The position numbers and the translations under genes are program-made. Below, one piece after another: positions 15,441-23,168 of a stretch of 24,439 nt of DNA. Position 1 is the first letter of the stretch; every line of letters begins with the position of its first letter. The notes beneath the pieces are model-generated. The model did no database searches and was not told the origin of the DNA. It worked only from the letters and a program-made list of their open reading frames with translations. Source of the stretch: an uncultured Eubacteriales bacterium (lineage in GTDB: Bacteria > Bacillota > Clostridia > Oscillospirales > CAG-272); the NCBI GenBank assembly GCA_900546315.1, contig URCP01000037.1, positions 1 to 24,439 of the forward strand, read 5' to 3'.

Positions 15441-16223
15441 TCACTTATCAAACTCGCCGAATCTGCGGAACCTCTTGTATCTGCCGTCCCGGAGCTCGTC
15501 CGGCGACAGCTTCGTGAGCCGATCGAGATCGGCGGTAAGAGTCTCCCGGATGTTGTCGCACATATGGTCGAAATGCTCGAAATTCTCCGGTATCACACCG
15601 TCGGCGACCCTGAAGTCAACCATATCGTCAGCTGTGATATGCAGCGCGTCCGCGGCGTCCGCGACTCTTCCGGCGTCCTTCCAGAGGATTGAAGCGCAGC
15701 CCTCCGGGCTGATGACCGAATAGACGGCGTTCTCGAGCATATAGACACGGTCAGACGACGCGAGAGCCAGCGCTCCGCCGCTTCCGCCCTCGCCGATGAC
15801 AATCGAGATAGCGGGAACACCAAGCCCCATCATCTCAAGGATATTCTCGGCGATAGCCTCGCCCTGACCTCTCTCCTCGGCGTCAGCGCCGCAGAAAGCG
15901 CCCTGCGTGTCGACAAAGCAGATGACAGGACGTCCGAATTTCTCAGCCTGCTTCATGAGCCTCAGCGCCTTGCGGTATCCCTCCGGCTTCGGACAGCCGA
16001 AATTCTTCTTCATTCTCTCCTGAAGGTCGTGACCCTTATCTATCGCGATATAAGTAACAGGTCTGCCGTCAAGCATACCGACGCCGCCGATGATAGCGTC
16101 GTCGTCGCCGAAGCGCCTGTCGCCGTGAAGCTCGACCTTATCGGTGAATATTCCCGCGACAAAATCCGCTCCGGTCGGGCGGTGATTCTGACGGGTAAGT
16201 CCAAGTCTGTCATACGCGGTCAT
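15441..16223 (-). CDS. accA: Acetyl-CoA carboxylase carboxyltransferase subunit alpha
   Basis: The alpha half of the carboxyltransferase that moves the carboxyl group from carboxybiotin to acetyl-CoA, giving malonyl-CoA. It has 260 residues, shorter than the about 315 of the E. coli protein because the N-terminal helical leader is largely missing. The crotonase-like core is intact: VELHGDRRFGDDDAI, GRPVTYIAIDKGHD, FGCPKPEGYRKALRL, FVDTQGAFCGADAEERGQ and GEGGSGGALAL. The ATG overlaps the accD stop by 4 nt (ATGA), giving coupled 1:1 synthesis of the two halves. It is the last gene of the operon. Its biotin carboxylase and carrier-protein partners are not encoded in the window. Confidence 0.96.
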   Translation of the reverse strand: MTAYDRLGLTRQNHRPTGADFVAGIFTDKVELHGDRRFGDDDAIIGGVGMLDGRPVTYIAIDKGHDLQERMKKNFGCPKPEGYRKALRLMKQAEKFGRPVICFVDTQGAFCGADAEERGQGEAIAENILEMMGLGVPAISIVIGEGGSGGALALASSDRVYMLENAVYSVISPEGCASILWKDAGRVADAADALHITADDMVDFRVADGVIPENFEHFDHMCDNIRETLTADLDRLTKLSPDELRDGRYKRFRRFGEFDK

Positions 16224-17053
16224 CTCGCCGCCCCCTTTCTTACCTTCTTCGTGTGTATCTTAAGAAGCGTCGCGAGCGTGTCCTTAAGGTCCTTCCTCTC
16301 GACGATAGCGTCGATGAAGCCGTGCTCGAGCAAAAACTCCGCCGTCTGGAAATTATCCGGAAGCGATTTACCGGTAGTCTGCTCGACAACGCGCCTTCCG
16401 GCGAACCCGATAAGCGCCTTCGGCTCCACAAGTATGACATCGCCCTGCATAGCAAACGACGCCGTGACGCCGCCCGTCGTCGGGTCGGTTATGACTGTCA
16501 GGTAGAAAAGCCCCGCTCTCGAATGCTTCTCGACCGCGCCGCTGACCTTCGCCATCTGCATAAGGGAAATAATTCCCTCCTGCATACGCGCTCCGCCGGA
16601 CGCCGTAAAGCCGACGACCGGAAGCCTCTTCTCGATCGCGTGCTCAAACAGCAGCGTAATCTTCTCACCGACGACCGACCCCATGCTCGCCATGATGAAC
16701 CTCGGGTCCATTACGAATATAGCGCACTTTGTCCCGCCGATCTCAGCCGTACCGCAGACGACCGCGTCATTCTCGCCCGTCGTCTCACGCGCCTTCTCAA
16801 GCTTCGCCGCGTATCCCGGAAACTCCAGGAAATCCCGGCTCTTATATCCCGCGAAAAGCTCCCTGAACGACCGCTTATCCGTAAACATCTCAATGCGCGT
16901 CCGCGCGTCCATACGATGATACTTACCACAGTCCGGGCAGACCATAAAATTATCCGCGAACTGCACCGCGTCATACTCACGCTTACAAGCCGTGCAATTC
17001 ACCATCTCCTTCTGCCCGATGGATTTTATTTTATTGATTATTGATTCAAACAT
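16220..17053 (-). CDS. accD: Acetyl-CoA carboxylase carboxyltransferase subunit beta
   Basis: The beta half of acetyl-CoA carboxyltransferase, 277 residues. The N-terminal zinc ribbon is present: C20 and C23 in CTAC, C39 and C42 in CPDC. The crotonase fold follows with the acetyl-CoA-binding GFTASGGARMQEG and the FAMQGDVILVEPKALIGFAG segment. The start is 1 nt after the fabZ stop, and the stop overlaps accA. In the usual clostridial order accC sits between fabZ and accD; here there is a single base between them, so accC is cleanly missing rather than decayed. Confidence 0.96.
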   Translation of the reverse strand: MFESIINKIKSIGQKEMVNCTACKREYDAVQFADNFMVCPDCGKYHRMDARTRIEMFTDKRSFRELFAGYKSRDFLEFPGYAAKLEKARETTGENDAVVCGTAEIGGTKCAIFVMDPRFIMASMGSVVGEKITLLFEHAIEKRLPVVGFTASGGARMQEGIISLMQMAKVSGAVEKHSRAGLFYLTVITDPTTGGVTASFAMQGDVILVEPKALIGFAGRRVVEQTTGKSLPDNFQTAEFLLEHGFIDAIVERKDLKDTLATLLKIHTKKVRKGAAR

Positions 17054-17054
17054 A

Positions 17055-17477
17055 TCACTTATTCTCTACCACAGCAAAGCTGAACTCAGCCTCAACGCAA
17101 ACCTCATCCCCGACGCGCCCGGTACCCTTAGCCATATAGAACCCGCCGACATTCCGGAGTATCCTGCACTCAGTCACCATGGTGTCCCCCGGCTTCACCG
17201 GTCTGCGCCACTTGACATTCTTCATCCCAGCAAAATAAGGCGTCCCCTTATCGCAGTCAATCAACATACAGCAAGACTGCGCAAGTATCTCACACTGTAT
17301 AACCCCCGGCACCACCGGATTCCCCGGAAAATGCCCCTGCAAAAACCACTCGTCCCCGCGAAACGTCGTCCGCCCCACAGAAACCTTCTCCCCGTCAATC
17401 TCCTGCACCTCAGCCTCTCCGAGAAGAAGCATAGGGTCACGATGCGGTAATCTCGATTCAAGCTCTTTATGTGTCAT
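17055..17477 (-). CDS. fabZ: 3-hydroxyacyl-ACP dehydratase FabZ
   Basis: Dehydrates 3-hydroxyacyl-ACP to trans-2-enoyl-ACP in each round of elongation. A 140-residue hot-dog protein with the active-site helix region GHFPGNPVVPGVIQCEILAQ: catalytic H49 and E63. The start at 17477 (MTHKELESRLPHRDP) is fixed by a perfect AAGGAG 6 nt upstream. An in-frame extension to 17555 would translate the homopolymeric G/C region into poly-proline and poly-glycine and is rejected. It is separated from fabF by a 148-nt spacer containing the G15 tract, where accB usually lies. Confidence 0.95.
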   Translation of the reverse strand: MTHKELESRLPHRDPMLLLGEAEVQEIDGEKVSVGRTTFRGDEWFLQGHFPGNPVVPGVIQCEILAQSCCMLIDCDKGTPYFAGMKNVKWRRPVKPGDTMVTECRILRNVGGFYMAKGTGRVGDEVCVEAEFSFAVVENK

Positions 17478-17498
17478 TTGTGCTCCTTGTTTGTTTGC

Positions 17499-17556
17499 GG
17501 GGGGGGGGGGGGGCGGAGTAATAATAAAATCAGGAGCTCCCCCGCCCCCCTCCATC
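17499..17556. other. G15 homopolymer and G/C-rich inverted repeat between fabF and fabZ
   Basis: The + strand has 15 consecutive G (17499-17513), then CGGAG, a 20-nt A/T-rich stretch and a C-rich block (17538-17556). On the minus-strand transcript GGGGGGCGG can pair with CCGCCCCCC, a 9-bp all-GC stem, and the G-rich arm (four G runs) could form a quadruplex. No U run follows. It may be a real slippery tract affecting fabZ-accD-accA expression, or a sequencing or assembly scar. The rest of the spacer (17557-17625) shows no gene or accB remnant. Confidence 0.7.
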
Positions 17557-17625
17557 CCCTAAACTTTTATACAAGCATGGGCAGGGCGAATTTCCTTCTT
17601 TTCTTCAATTCTGCGATGTAACAGT

Positions 17626-18852
17626 TTATCTGACCTTTGAGAACGCGAGGCAGACATTATGACCGCCAAAACCGAGAGAGTTCGACAGTGCAAGCTCTAT
17701 GTCAGCCTTAACCGGCTTATTCGGCGTATAATCGAGGTCGCACTCCTCATCCGGCTCGTTCAGGTTGATAGTCGGCGGAACCTCCCCGTTCCTCAGCGCG
17801 TAAATCGAAGCAATCGACTCCACCGCGCCCGCCGCGCCGAGCATATGCCCGGTCATCGACTTCGTGGAACTGATATGCACCTTCCCGGCGTCCTCTCCGA
17901 ACACCTTCTTAAGCGCCGCCGTCTCAGTCGCGTCATTAAGCTTCGTTCCGGTTCCGTGCGCGTTGAAGTAAATCTTCTCAGGCGAGACGTCGCTGCCCTT
18001 CTTAGCAAGCCTTATCGCCCTCGCGACCTCCTCAGCCGTCGGATCCGGAGCCGTGATATGATGCGCGTCACAGGTAGTGCCGTAGCCGACCACCTCAGCG
18101 AGTATCTCAGCCCCGCGGGCAACCGCGTGCTCATACTCCTCAAGCACGAGAACCCCCGCGCCCTCGCCCATGACGAACCCTCCGCGTCTCTTATCAAAAG
18201 GCAGAGACGCCGCGTCCGGGTCAGTAGCCGTAGAAAGCGCCTGCATATTGCCGAATCCAGCGACCGCGAGCGGAGTGATAGTAGCCTCGCTGCCGCCGCA
18301 GATCATAGCCGTAGCCGCGCCGACCTGAATAGCCCTGTAAGCCTCGCCAATCGCCGTTGCGCTGGTAGCGCAGGCGGTAGTATGCGCAATGCACGGTCCC
18401 TTGGCGCCGAAATGAATAGCCGTGCTGCCCGCCGCGATATTTCCGATCATCTTCGGAATGAACTGCGGAGAGACGCGGCGCGCGCCGTTCTTCAGCAGAT
18501 TCTCGTGCTCGGAGCAGAAAGTAGTGAATCCGCCGATACCCGAGCCGATGTAGACGCCGATCTCCTCCGGGTCGACCTTGCCGATGATCCCGCTCATCCC
18601 GACCGCTTCCTCAGCGGCACAGAGAGCGTAAATTGTGTAGAGATCCGACTTGCGGACAGCGTTCTTGTCAAGTCTCGCGGAGGGATCAAAATCCTTCACC
18701 TCAGCGGCGAGAGTGCATTTATAATCGGGAAGCTCGAAGCGGGTGATCTTACCGATACCGTTCTTCCCGGCGTAGAGAGCCTTTTCGAACTCGTCAAGCG
18801 AATTTCCGATCGGGGTAACGCACCCCGCTCCGGTTACGACAACTCGATTCAT
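17626..18852 (-). CDS. fabF: 3-oxoacyl-ACP synthase II FabF
   Basis: Condensing enzyme that extends acyl-ACP with malonyl-ACP. It has 408 residues of thiolase fold with the Cys-His-His triad: C161 in TTACATSATAIG, H299 in NAHGTGTKLND and H336 in MTGHMLGAAGA. The N-terminus MNRVVVTGAGCVTPIG is typical. The start at 18852 follows GAAAGG with good spacing. The 55-nt gap to fabG holds only its ribosome binding site. It is the sixth gene of the operon; what follows is the anomalous spacer in front of fabZ. Confidence 0.97.
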   Translation of the reverse strand: MNRVVVTGAGCVTPIGNSLDEFEKALYAGKNGIGKITRFELPDYKCTLAAEVKDFDPSARLDKNAVRKSDLYTIYALCAAEEAVGMSGIIGKVDPEEIGVYIGSGIGGFTTFCSEHENLLKNGARRVSPQFIPKMIGNIAAGSTAIHFGAKGPCIAHTTACATSATAIGEAYRAIQVGAATAMICGGSEATITPLAVAGFGNMQALSTATDPDAASLPFDKRRGGFVMGEGAGVLVLEEYEHAVARGAEILAEVVGYGTTCDAHHITAPDPTAEEVARAIRLAKKGSDVSPEKIYFNAHGTGTKLNDATETAALKKVFGEDAGKVHISSTKSMTGHMLGAAGAVESIASIYALRNGEVPPTINLNEPDEECDLDYTPNKPVKADIELALSNSLGFGGHNVCLAFSKVR

Positions 18853-18907
18853 ATATTATTGCCTTTCGTTTAGGTATAAGCTGAATGATCAGCGTTTATG
18901 ATTGGAT

Positions 18908-19645
18908 TCAGATAGCGAGACCGCCGTCGATACGTATAACCTCGCCGGTGATATAAGCCGCCGCGTCCGACGCTAAAAACAGCGCGAGCGACGCGATCTC
19001 GTCCGGTCTTCCCATCCTTCCGACCGGTATGCGCTTCATGACGTTCTCGTCGGAAGCGAACTTCTCGGTCATGTCCGTCTCGACAAAACCGGGAGCGATA
19101 GCGTTGACGGTTATCCCGCGCCCGGCGAACTCTCTCGCGGCGGACTTCGTCATTCCGATAAGTCCCGCCTTTGACGCCGAGTAGTTGACCTGACCGGCGT
19201 TGCCGTTTATTCCGGCTATTGACGACAGATTGATAACCCTGCCCCATCTCTGTCTCGCGAGCATCGGGCAGACCTTGCGCATCGTGTTGTATGCACCCTT
19301 GAGATTGACCGATATGACGTCGTCGAAGTCCTCTTCCTTCATCATCATGAGGAGCTTGTCGCGGGTGATTCCGGCGTTGTTGATAAGGATGTCGATCTTA
19401 CCGAGATCATTCACTACCTCGTCGATCGTCTTCCCGACCTCGTCGGAGTTTTCAACATGGCACTGATAAGCCTTCGCGGTTCCTCCGGCATTTCTGATCT
19501 CTTCGACGACAGCGTCCGCGCTGGCGGAATTGCTCGAGTAGAGTATCGCGACCGAGGCGCCCTCCGCGGCGAATTTTTCGGCGATTGCCTTTCCGATTCC
19601 GCGCGAGCCGCCGGTGACAACCACCACTTTATTCTGAAGTATCAT
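18908..19645 (-). CDS. fabG: 3-oxoacyl-ACP reductase FabG
   Basis: NADPH-dependent short-chain dehydrogenase that reduces 3-oxoacyl-ACP to the 3-hydroxy form. It has 245 residues: the cofactor motif TGGSRGIG (11-18), NNAG at 89-92, and the Ser-Tyr-Lys catalytic set near S142, Y155 and K159 (YSASKAG). The C-terminal GEVIRIDGG is characteristic. The ATG follows the fabD stop codon directly (TAA ATG), with the AAGGAG ribosome binding site inside fabD, so translation is coupled. Confidence 0.97.
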   Translation of the reverse strand: MILQNKVVVVTGGSRGIGKAIAEKFAAEGASVAILYSSNSASADAVVEEIRNAGGTAKAYQCHVENSDEVGKTIDEVVNDLGKIDILINNAGITRDKLLMMMKEEDFDDVISVNLKGAYNTMRKVCPMLARQRWGRVINLSSIAGINGNAGQVNYSASKAGLIGMTKSAAREFAGRGITVNAIAPGFVETDMTEKFASDENVMKRIPVGRMGRPDEIASLALFLASDAAAYITGEVIRIDGGLAI

Positions 19646-20548
19646 TTATTTTAACTCCTTCGCGACCGCCGCGATCTCCTCCGGAGTCTCGGCGTGATAG
19701 GTCTTCGCATTCGGAAGTATCTTCTTGACGAACTTGGTGAGGGTCTGACCGGGACCGATCTCGACGAAAGCGGTAATCCCCGCCTCGCTCATATTGCGTA
19801 TCGTCTGCTCCCAGAGAACCGGATGATTTATCTGTTTCTCCATGAGCTCCCACACGTCCTCGCCGTACTTTCCCGCCGTGCAGTTCGCGTATACAGGTCT
19901 CTCGAGCACGCCGATGTCCTCTCCGACGAGGAATTCTCCGAACTCATGCGCCGCCTCGTCCATGAACGGAGCGTGGAATCCGCCGCTGACAGCGAGCGGA
20001 ATGACTCTGCCGCCCGCCGCGGTGAAGTCCGCCTTGGATTTTTCGAGCTCATCGGTGAGTCCGGCGACCGTGACCTGCCCGGGGCAGTTGTAGTTGACCG
20101 GATAGACTCCCTCGTGGAGGCTGCAAATGCGCTCGACCTCCTCGTTAGTGAGCTTCAGTACGGCGATCATTCCGGTCTTCACCTTTTCTGTGGTCTTCGC
20201 CATGAGCTCTCCGCGCTTGCAGACGATCTCAAAGCCTTCGTCATAAGTATAAGCCCCGCCGACAGCGAGAGCGACTATCTCACCGAGCGAGAATCCGGCG
20301 AGAGCGTCCGGGAGAACGCCCGCCTTCATGAGCGCGTCCGCCGCGGCGAGCTCGGTCATGTAGAGACACGGCTGAGTGTTCTCGGTCTTCTTGAGGTCGT
20401 CGGCTGTTCCGGAAAAGCACATACCGACGATACCGGGACGGATCTTCTCCGCCGCGTCGAATATCTCCTTTTCGCTCTCATATAAAGCTTTGCCCATTCC
20501 GGGATACTGTGCTCCCTGGCCGGGGAACAGAAATGCTATCTTTTCCAT
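19646..20548 (-). CDS. fabD: Malonyl-CoA:ACP transacylase FabD
   Basis: Transfers malonyl from CoA to ACP to supply the extender unit. It has 300 residues with the N-terminal LFPGQGAQYPGMG, the nucleophile elbow GFSLGE (S87) and the catalytic histidine in GGFHAPFM (H192). The start at 20548 has a GAAAG ribosome binding site. It abuts fabG downstream and is 40 nt from fabK upstream. Confidence 0.97.
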   Translation of the reverse strand: MEKIAFLFPGQGAQYPGMGKALYESEKEIFDAAEKIRPGIVGMCFSGTADDLKKTENTQPCLYMTELAAADALMKAGVLPDALAGFSLGEIVALAVGGAYTYDEGFEIVCKRGELMAKTTEKVKTGMIAVLKLTNEEVERICSLHEGVYPVNYNCPGQVTVAGLTDELEKSKADFTAAGGRVIPLAVSGGFHAPFMDEAAHEFGEFLVGEDIGVLERPVYANCTAGKYGEDVWELMEKQINHPVLWEQTIRNMSEAGITAFVEIGPGQTLTKFVKKILPNAKTYHAETPEEIAAVAKELK

Positions 20549-20588
20549 ATATCTTTCACCCTAATTCTCAGGTTGACTTGTTTCGGTC

Positions 20589-21539
20589 TCAGTTATTTTC
20601 GCAGAATTTCGTTCCCGCGAGCAGCTTCCCGGCGTCGTCGAATATCTCTTTGATGATATCGGCGGCAGGCTCGATCTTTTTCACCATTCCGGAGACCTGC
20701 CCGGCAAGGACGCATCCGGTCTTGACGTCTCCGTCGACCGCCGCGCGTCTGAGCGCGCCGACACCGAGTTCAGCGACAGACTCAGCGGTGGCGTCCGGCG
20801 CGTATTCCTTCGTTATGAATTCGCGGCTGAATTTGTTCTTTATGCAGCGGCAGGTGTTTCCGCCGAAGCGCCTTCCGGTCGTGACGGTCGAGATATCCGA
20901 CGCGTCGAGAACCATCTGCTTGTAATTTTCATGAACTCCGCATTCCGCGGCGCAGAGGAATCTCGTTCCGAGCTGTACGCCTTCTGCACCGAGCATGAAG
21001 GACGCCGCGACGCCCCTTCCGTCCGCGATTCCGCCCGCGGCGACGACCGGTATCTTTACCGCGTCGACTACCTGCGGCACGAGAGCCATCGTCGTGAGCT
21101 CACCGATGTGACCTCCGGACTCCTGTCCCTCGGCGACGACGGCGAAAGCTCCGAGCTTCTCCATCCTGACAGCCATCGCGACCGACGCGATGACCGGTAT
21201 CACCTTGATCCCGGCGTCCAGCCACATGGGCATGAACTTCGTCGGCATTCCGGCTCCGGTCGTGACGACCTCTACTTTTTCCTCGATGAGTATCGACGCG
21301 GCCTCCTCGGCGGTCGGGCTCTGGAGCATAAGGTTTACGCCGATGGGCTTGTCCGTGAGTTTTCTCGCTTCTCTGATCTGACCTCTGAGGTAGTCGCCGC
21401 CCGCCATCGCGGAAATTATGCCGAGTCCGCCTCCGTTCGATACGGCGGCGGCGAGCTTACCGTCGGCGATCCACGCCATTCCGCCCTGGAATATCGGGTA
21501 CTCTATTCCGAGCCCGTCTGTTATTCTCGTTTTTATCAT
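20589..21539 (-). CDS. fabK: FMN-dependent enoyl-ACP reductase II FabK
   Basis: Reduces trans-2-enoyl-ACP to acyl-ACP in the last step of each elongation cycle; the TIM-barrel flavoprotein isozyme typical of streptococci and Clostridia, in place of FabI. It has 316 residues from the ATG at 21539 (MIKTRITDGLGIEYPIFQGG). H144 in EGQESGGHIGE corresponds to the catalytic His144 of the pneumococcal enzyme. VVAAGGIADGRG and the GTRFLCAAE phosphate-binding region follow. A TTG at 21569 would extend the frame into repeat B2 and is less likely. The nearest purine-rich site (GAGAGG, part of the B2 element) is 18 nt from the ATG, so initiation may depend on the fold upstream. Confidence 0.94.
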   Translation of the reverse strand: MIKTRITDGLGIEYPIFQGGMAWIADGKLAAAVSNGGGLGIISAMAGGDYLRGQIREARKLTDKPIGVNLMLQSPTAEEAASILIEEKVEVVTTGAGMPTKFMPMWLDAGIKVIPVIASVAMAVRMEKLGAFAVVAEGQESGGHIGELTTMALVPQVVDAVKIPVVAAGGIADGRGVAASFMLGAEGVQLGTRFLCAAECGVHENYKQMVLDASDISTVTTGRRFGGNTCRCIKNKFSREFITKEYAPDATAESVAELGVGALRRAAVDGDVKTGCVLAGQVSGMVKKIEPAADIIKEIFDDAGKLLAGTKFCENN

Positions 21540-21550
21540 CTGTTTATTAT

Positions 21551-21681
21551 GACCATACCTCTCGTACAATCTTGCAGTTTTGAAGCGGTTTTGAAAGAAG
21601 GCTTGTACGTCTTACAAAATTCACGACCCTATGTCGTGAAAGCCTCAAAACTGTCTGGTCTGAAAATTTATTTTCAGACTT
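21551..21681 (-). repeat. Structured intergenic element family B, copy 2
   Basis: A 131-nt element between acpP and fabK, beginning 5 nt after the acpP stop. On the minus strand: H1 GTCTGAAAA/TTTTCAGAC (21658-21679), closing stem CAGTTTTGAGG (21643-21653) with CTTCAAAACTG (21575-21585), H2 TTCACGAC/GTCGTGAA (21620-21640) and H3 TTTTGTAAG/CTTTCAAAA (21589-21619, one mismatch). This is the same hairpin plus three-way junction as the copy at 13941-14070. H1 is one pair longer here because both arms gained a base, which keeps the pairing. Confidence 0.85.
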
Positions 21682-21686
21682 GAACC

Positions 21687-21905
21687 TTACTGAGCCGCCT
21701 CAATCTTCTCCGCGAGGTCGGACACAAGAACAAGCTCAGGGGAGACTTCGATCTGAACGCCGAAATTGTCTTCGATGTCCATAAGGAGCTCGGCTATATC
21801 GAGCGAGTCCATGCCAAGCTCGGTGAGCTTCGAGTCAGCGGTGATCTCGGTGGGGTCGATGTCAAGTTTTTCTGCGATAAGGGCGATAAGTTTCTCTGTA
21901 ACCAT
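21687..21905 (-). CDS. acpP: Acyl carrier protein
   Basis: A 72-residue acidic four-helix acyl carrier protein that carries the growing acyl chain on 4'-phosphopantetheine attached to S34 in the LGMDSLDIAEL motif. The start at 21905 follows AGAGGAAA at good spacing. It is the second gene of the operon. The structured element B2 separates it from fabK, which could let this abundant protein be made in excess of the enzymes by partial termination or processing; that is a guess. Confidence 0.97.
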   Translation of the reverse strand: MVTEKLIALIAEKLDIDPTEITADSKLTELGMDSLDIAELLMDIEDNFGVQIEVSPELVLVSDLAEKIEAAQ

Positions 21906-21952
21906 TGTAATTTCCTCTTTCTTATGTTATAATATATTGTGTGAGTTTTTTC

Positions 21953-22903
21953 TTACCATCTGATAAGGCACGCGGCGTCAGCGAGCCCTCCGCCGAAAGC
22001 GGTGAAGACCACGAGGTCCCCGCGCTTCAGCTCCCCGCTCCTCCAGAGCTCGTCGAGAGCTATAGGCAGGCTCGCGCTCGAGGTATTGCCGTACTTGTCG
22101 ATATCCACGACAAACTTTTCATACGGTATGCCAAGCCTTCTCGACGCGGCGTCGATTATACGCTTGTTCGCCTGATGCGGAACGACGTATTTCACCTCGC
22201 CCGGAGAGATCGAGTTTCTCTCGAGAAGGGTCTTTATATCGTGAACGATCGCGTTCACGGCATATTTGAAGGTCTCCTGACCCGCCATGTGGATGACCGG
22301 CTTCTCTGGCTCGAGAGCCGAGAACGGCGAATTCCCGGCGTATGTCGGGATGCGGATGACCTCATCGTCGCCGGTGACGTTGAACACGGAGTCAAAGTAG
22401 CTGTCGCCCTCTCCGAGCACAGCCGCGCCGGCTCCGTCGCCGAAAATGACACATGTGGATCGGTCGGACCAGTCGACGAGCTTCGAGAGCTTCTCGGAGC
22501 TGACGAGCAGGACCTTCTTATGTCCCCTCGCGAAATATCCTGCCGCGGTCTCGAGAAGGAACATGAACGCCGAGCACGCCGCGCTGATATCGAACGCCAT
22601 GCAGGTCGCACCGATCCGCTTCTGCACAAGGCAGGAGAGCGACGGAGACGCGTAATCTCCGCTTACAGTCGACGCGATGATGAGGTCGAGCTCTTCCGGC
22701 TTCACCCCGGCGTTCTCAAGCGCCGCCTTCGCGGCTTTTTCCGCCATATCGGCGCAGGTTTCGGTCGTCGCGACGCGGCGTTCGGCGATGCCGACCCTCT
22801 GTTTTATCCATTCGTCGTTTGTCTCGACGTAGTTCGCGAGCTCGTCGTTTTTCACTATTCGTTCCGGCACGGACATACCCGTGCCGAGTATACGGAAACT
22901 CAT
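21953..22903 (-). CDS. fabH: 3-oxoacyl-ACP synthase III FabH
   Basis: Starts fatty-acid synthesis by condensing an acyl-CoA primer with malonyl-ACP. It has 316 residues with the Cys-His-Asn triad: C110 in ISAACSAF, H243 in VVPHQANKRI and N273 in YGNTSSAS. The N-terminus MSFRILGTGMSVPERIV fixes the start at 22903. The AAGG nearest the ATG is 13 nt away, and a perfect 12-nt palindrome GCCCCGCGGGGC (22920-22931) separates it from the usual GAAAGG, so initiation may be structure-dependent. It is the first gene of the operon. No FabT, FapR or other regulator gene is adjacent; the divergent neighbour is an ECF sigma factor. Confidence 0.97.
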   Translation of the reverse strand: MSFRILGTGMSVPERIVKNDELANYVETNDEWIKQRVGIAERRVATTETCADMAEKAAKAALENAGVKPEELDLIIASTVSGDYASPSLSCLVQKRIGATCMAFDISAACSAFMFLLETAAGYFARGHKKVLLVSSEKLSKLVDWSDRSTCVIFGDGAGAAVLGEGDSYFDSVFNVTGDDEVIRIPTYAGNSPFSALEPEKPVIHMAGQETFKYAVNAIVHDIKTLLERNSISPGEVKYVVPHQANKRIIDAASRRLGIPYEKFVVDIDKYGNTSSASLPIALDELWRSGELKRGDLVVFTAFGGGLADAACLIRW

Positions 22904-22999
22904 GATCTGTGATAGCCTTGCCCCGCGGGGCTTCCTTTCAGTTTCTTTTCTGTCTTTCTTTATCAGACCACCGCTGGCGCTTCAACAACTGTTTCCATG

Positions 23000-23017
23000 C
23001 CTTACGGTCTCGTAAGG
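23000..23017. promoter_or_regulatory. Candidate operator palindrome upstream of fabH
   Basis: A perfect inverted repeat CCTTACG-n4-CGTAAGG about 97 nt upstream of fabH, of the size bound by TetR-family dimers. Near it on the minus strand are TGTAAC (23041-23046) and CGTC (23023-23026), which resemble ECF sigma promoter elements at a short 14-nt spacing. A TGATATAAT (23138-23146) could be an extended -10 giving a long leader. No consensus sigma-A promoter precedes fabH, unlike the other operons here. The 265-nt stretch 22904-23168 holds no gene. Confidence 0.4.
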
Positions 23018-23168
23018 TAAGTGACGCGCGACATTCAAAAGTTACAGCGCCCGCAAAATTATTTCCGGATAAAATTTTCTGAAAAAGTGTAACCTTTCGT
23101 GAAACGGCAAACACTAAACATATTGAAGTATGAAATTATTATATCAACACCGAAGGGAGGAAACGCCG

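Noticed and set aside
17478..17555. N-terminal extension of FabZ through the G15 tract
   Set aside because: It would encode poly-Gly and poly-Pro. The internal ATG at 17477 has an ideal ribosome binding site and the normal FabZ N-terminus.
17659..18873. A 404-codon open frame on the + strand, opposite fabF
   Set aside because: It is the complement of a fully recognised FabF reading frame. The Arg/Ser-rich translation has no motif or ribosome binding site; long antisense frames are common here because of base composition.
13941..21681. Family B as a T-box, purine or hammerhead element
   Set aside because: The T-box GGTGG sequence, purine-riboswitch loop sequences and the hammerhead CTGATGA/GAAA core are all absent by eye.
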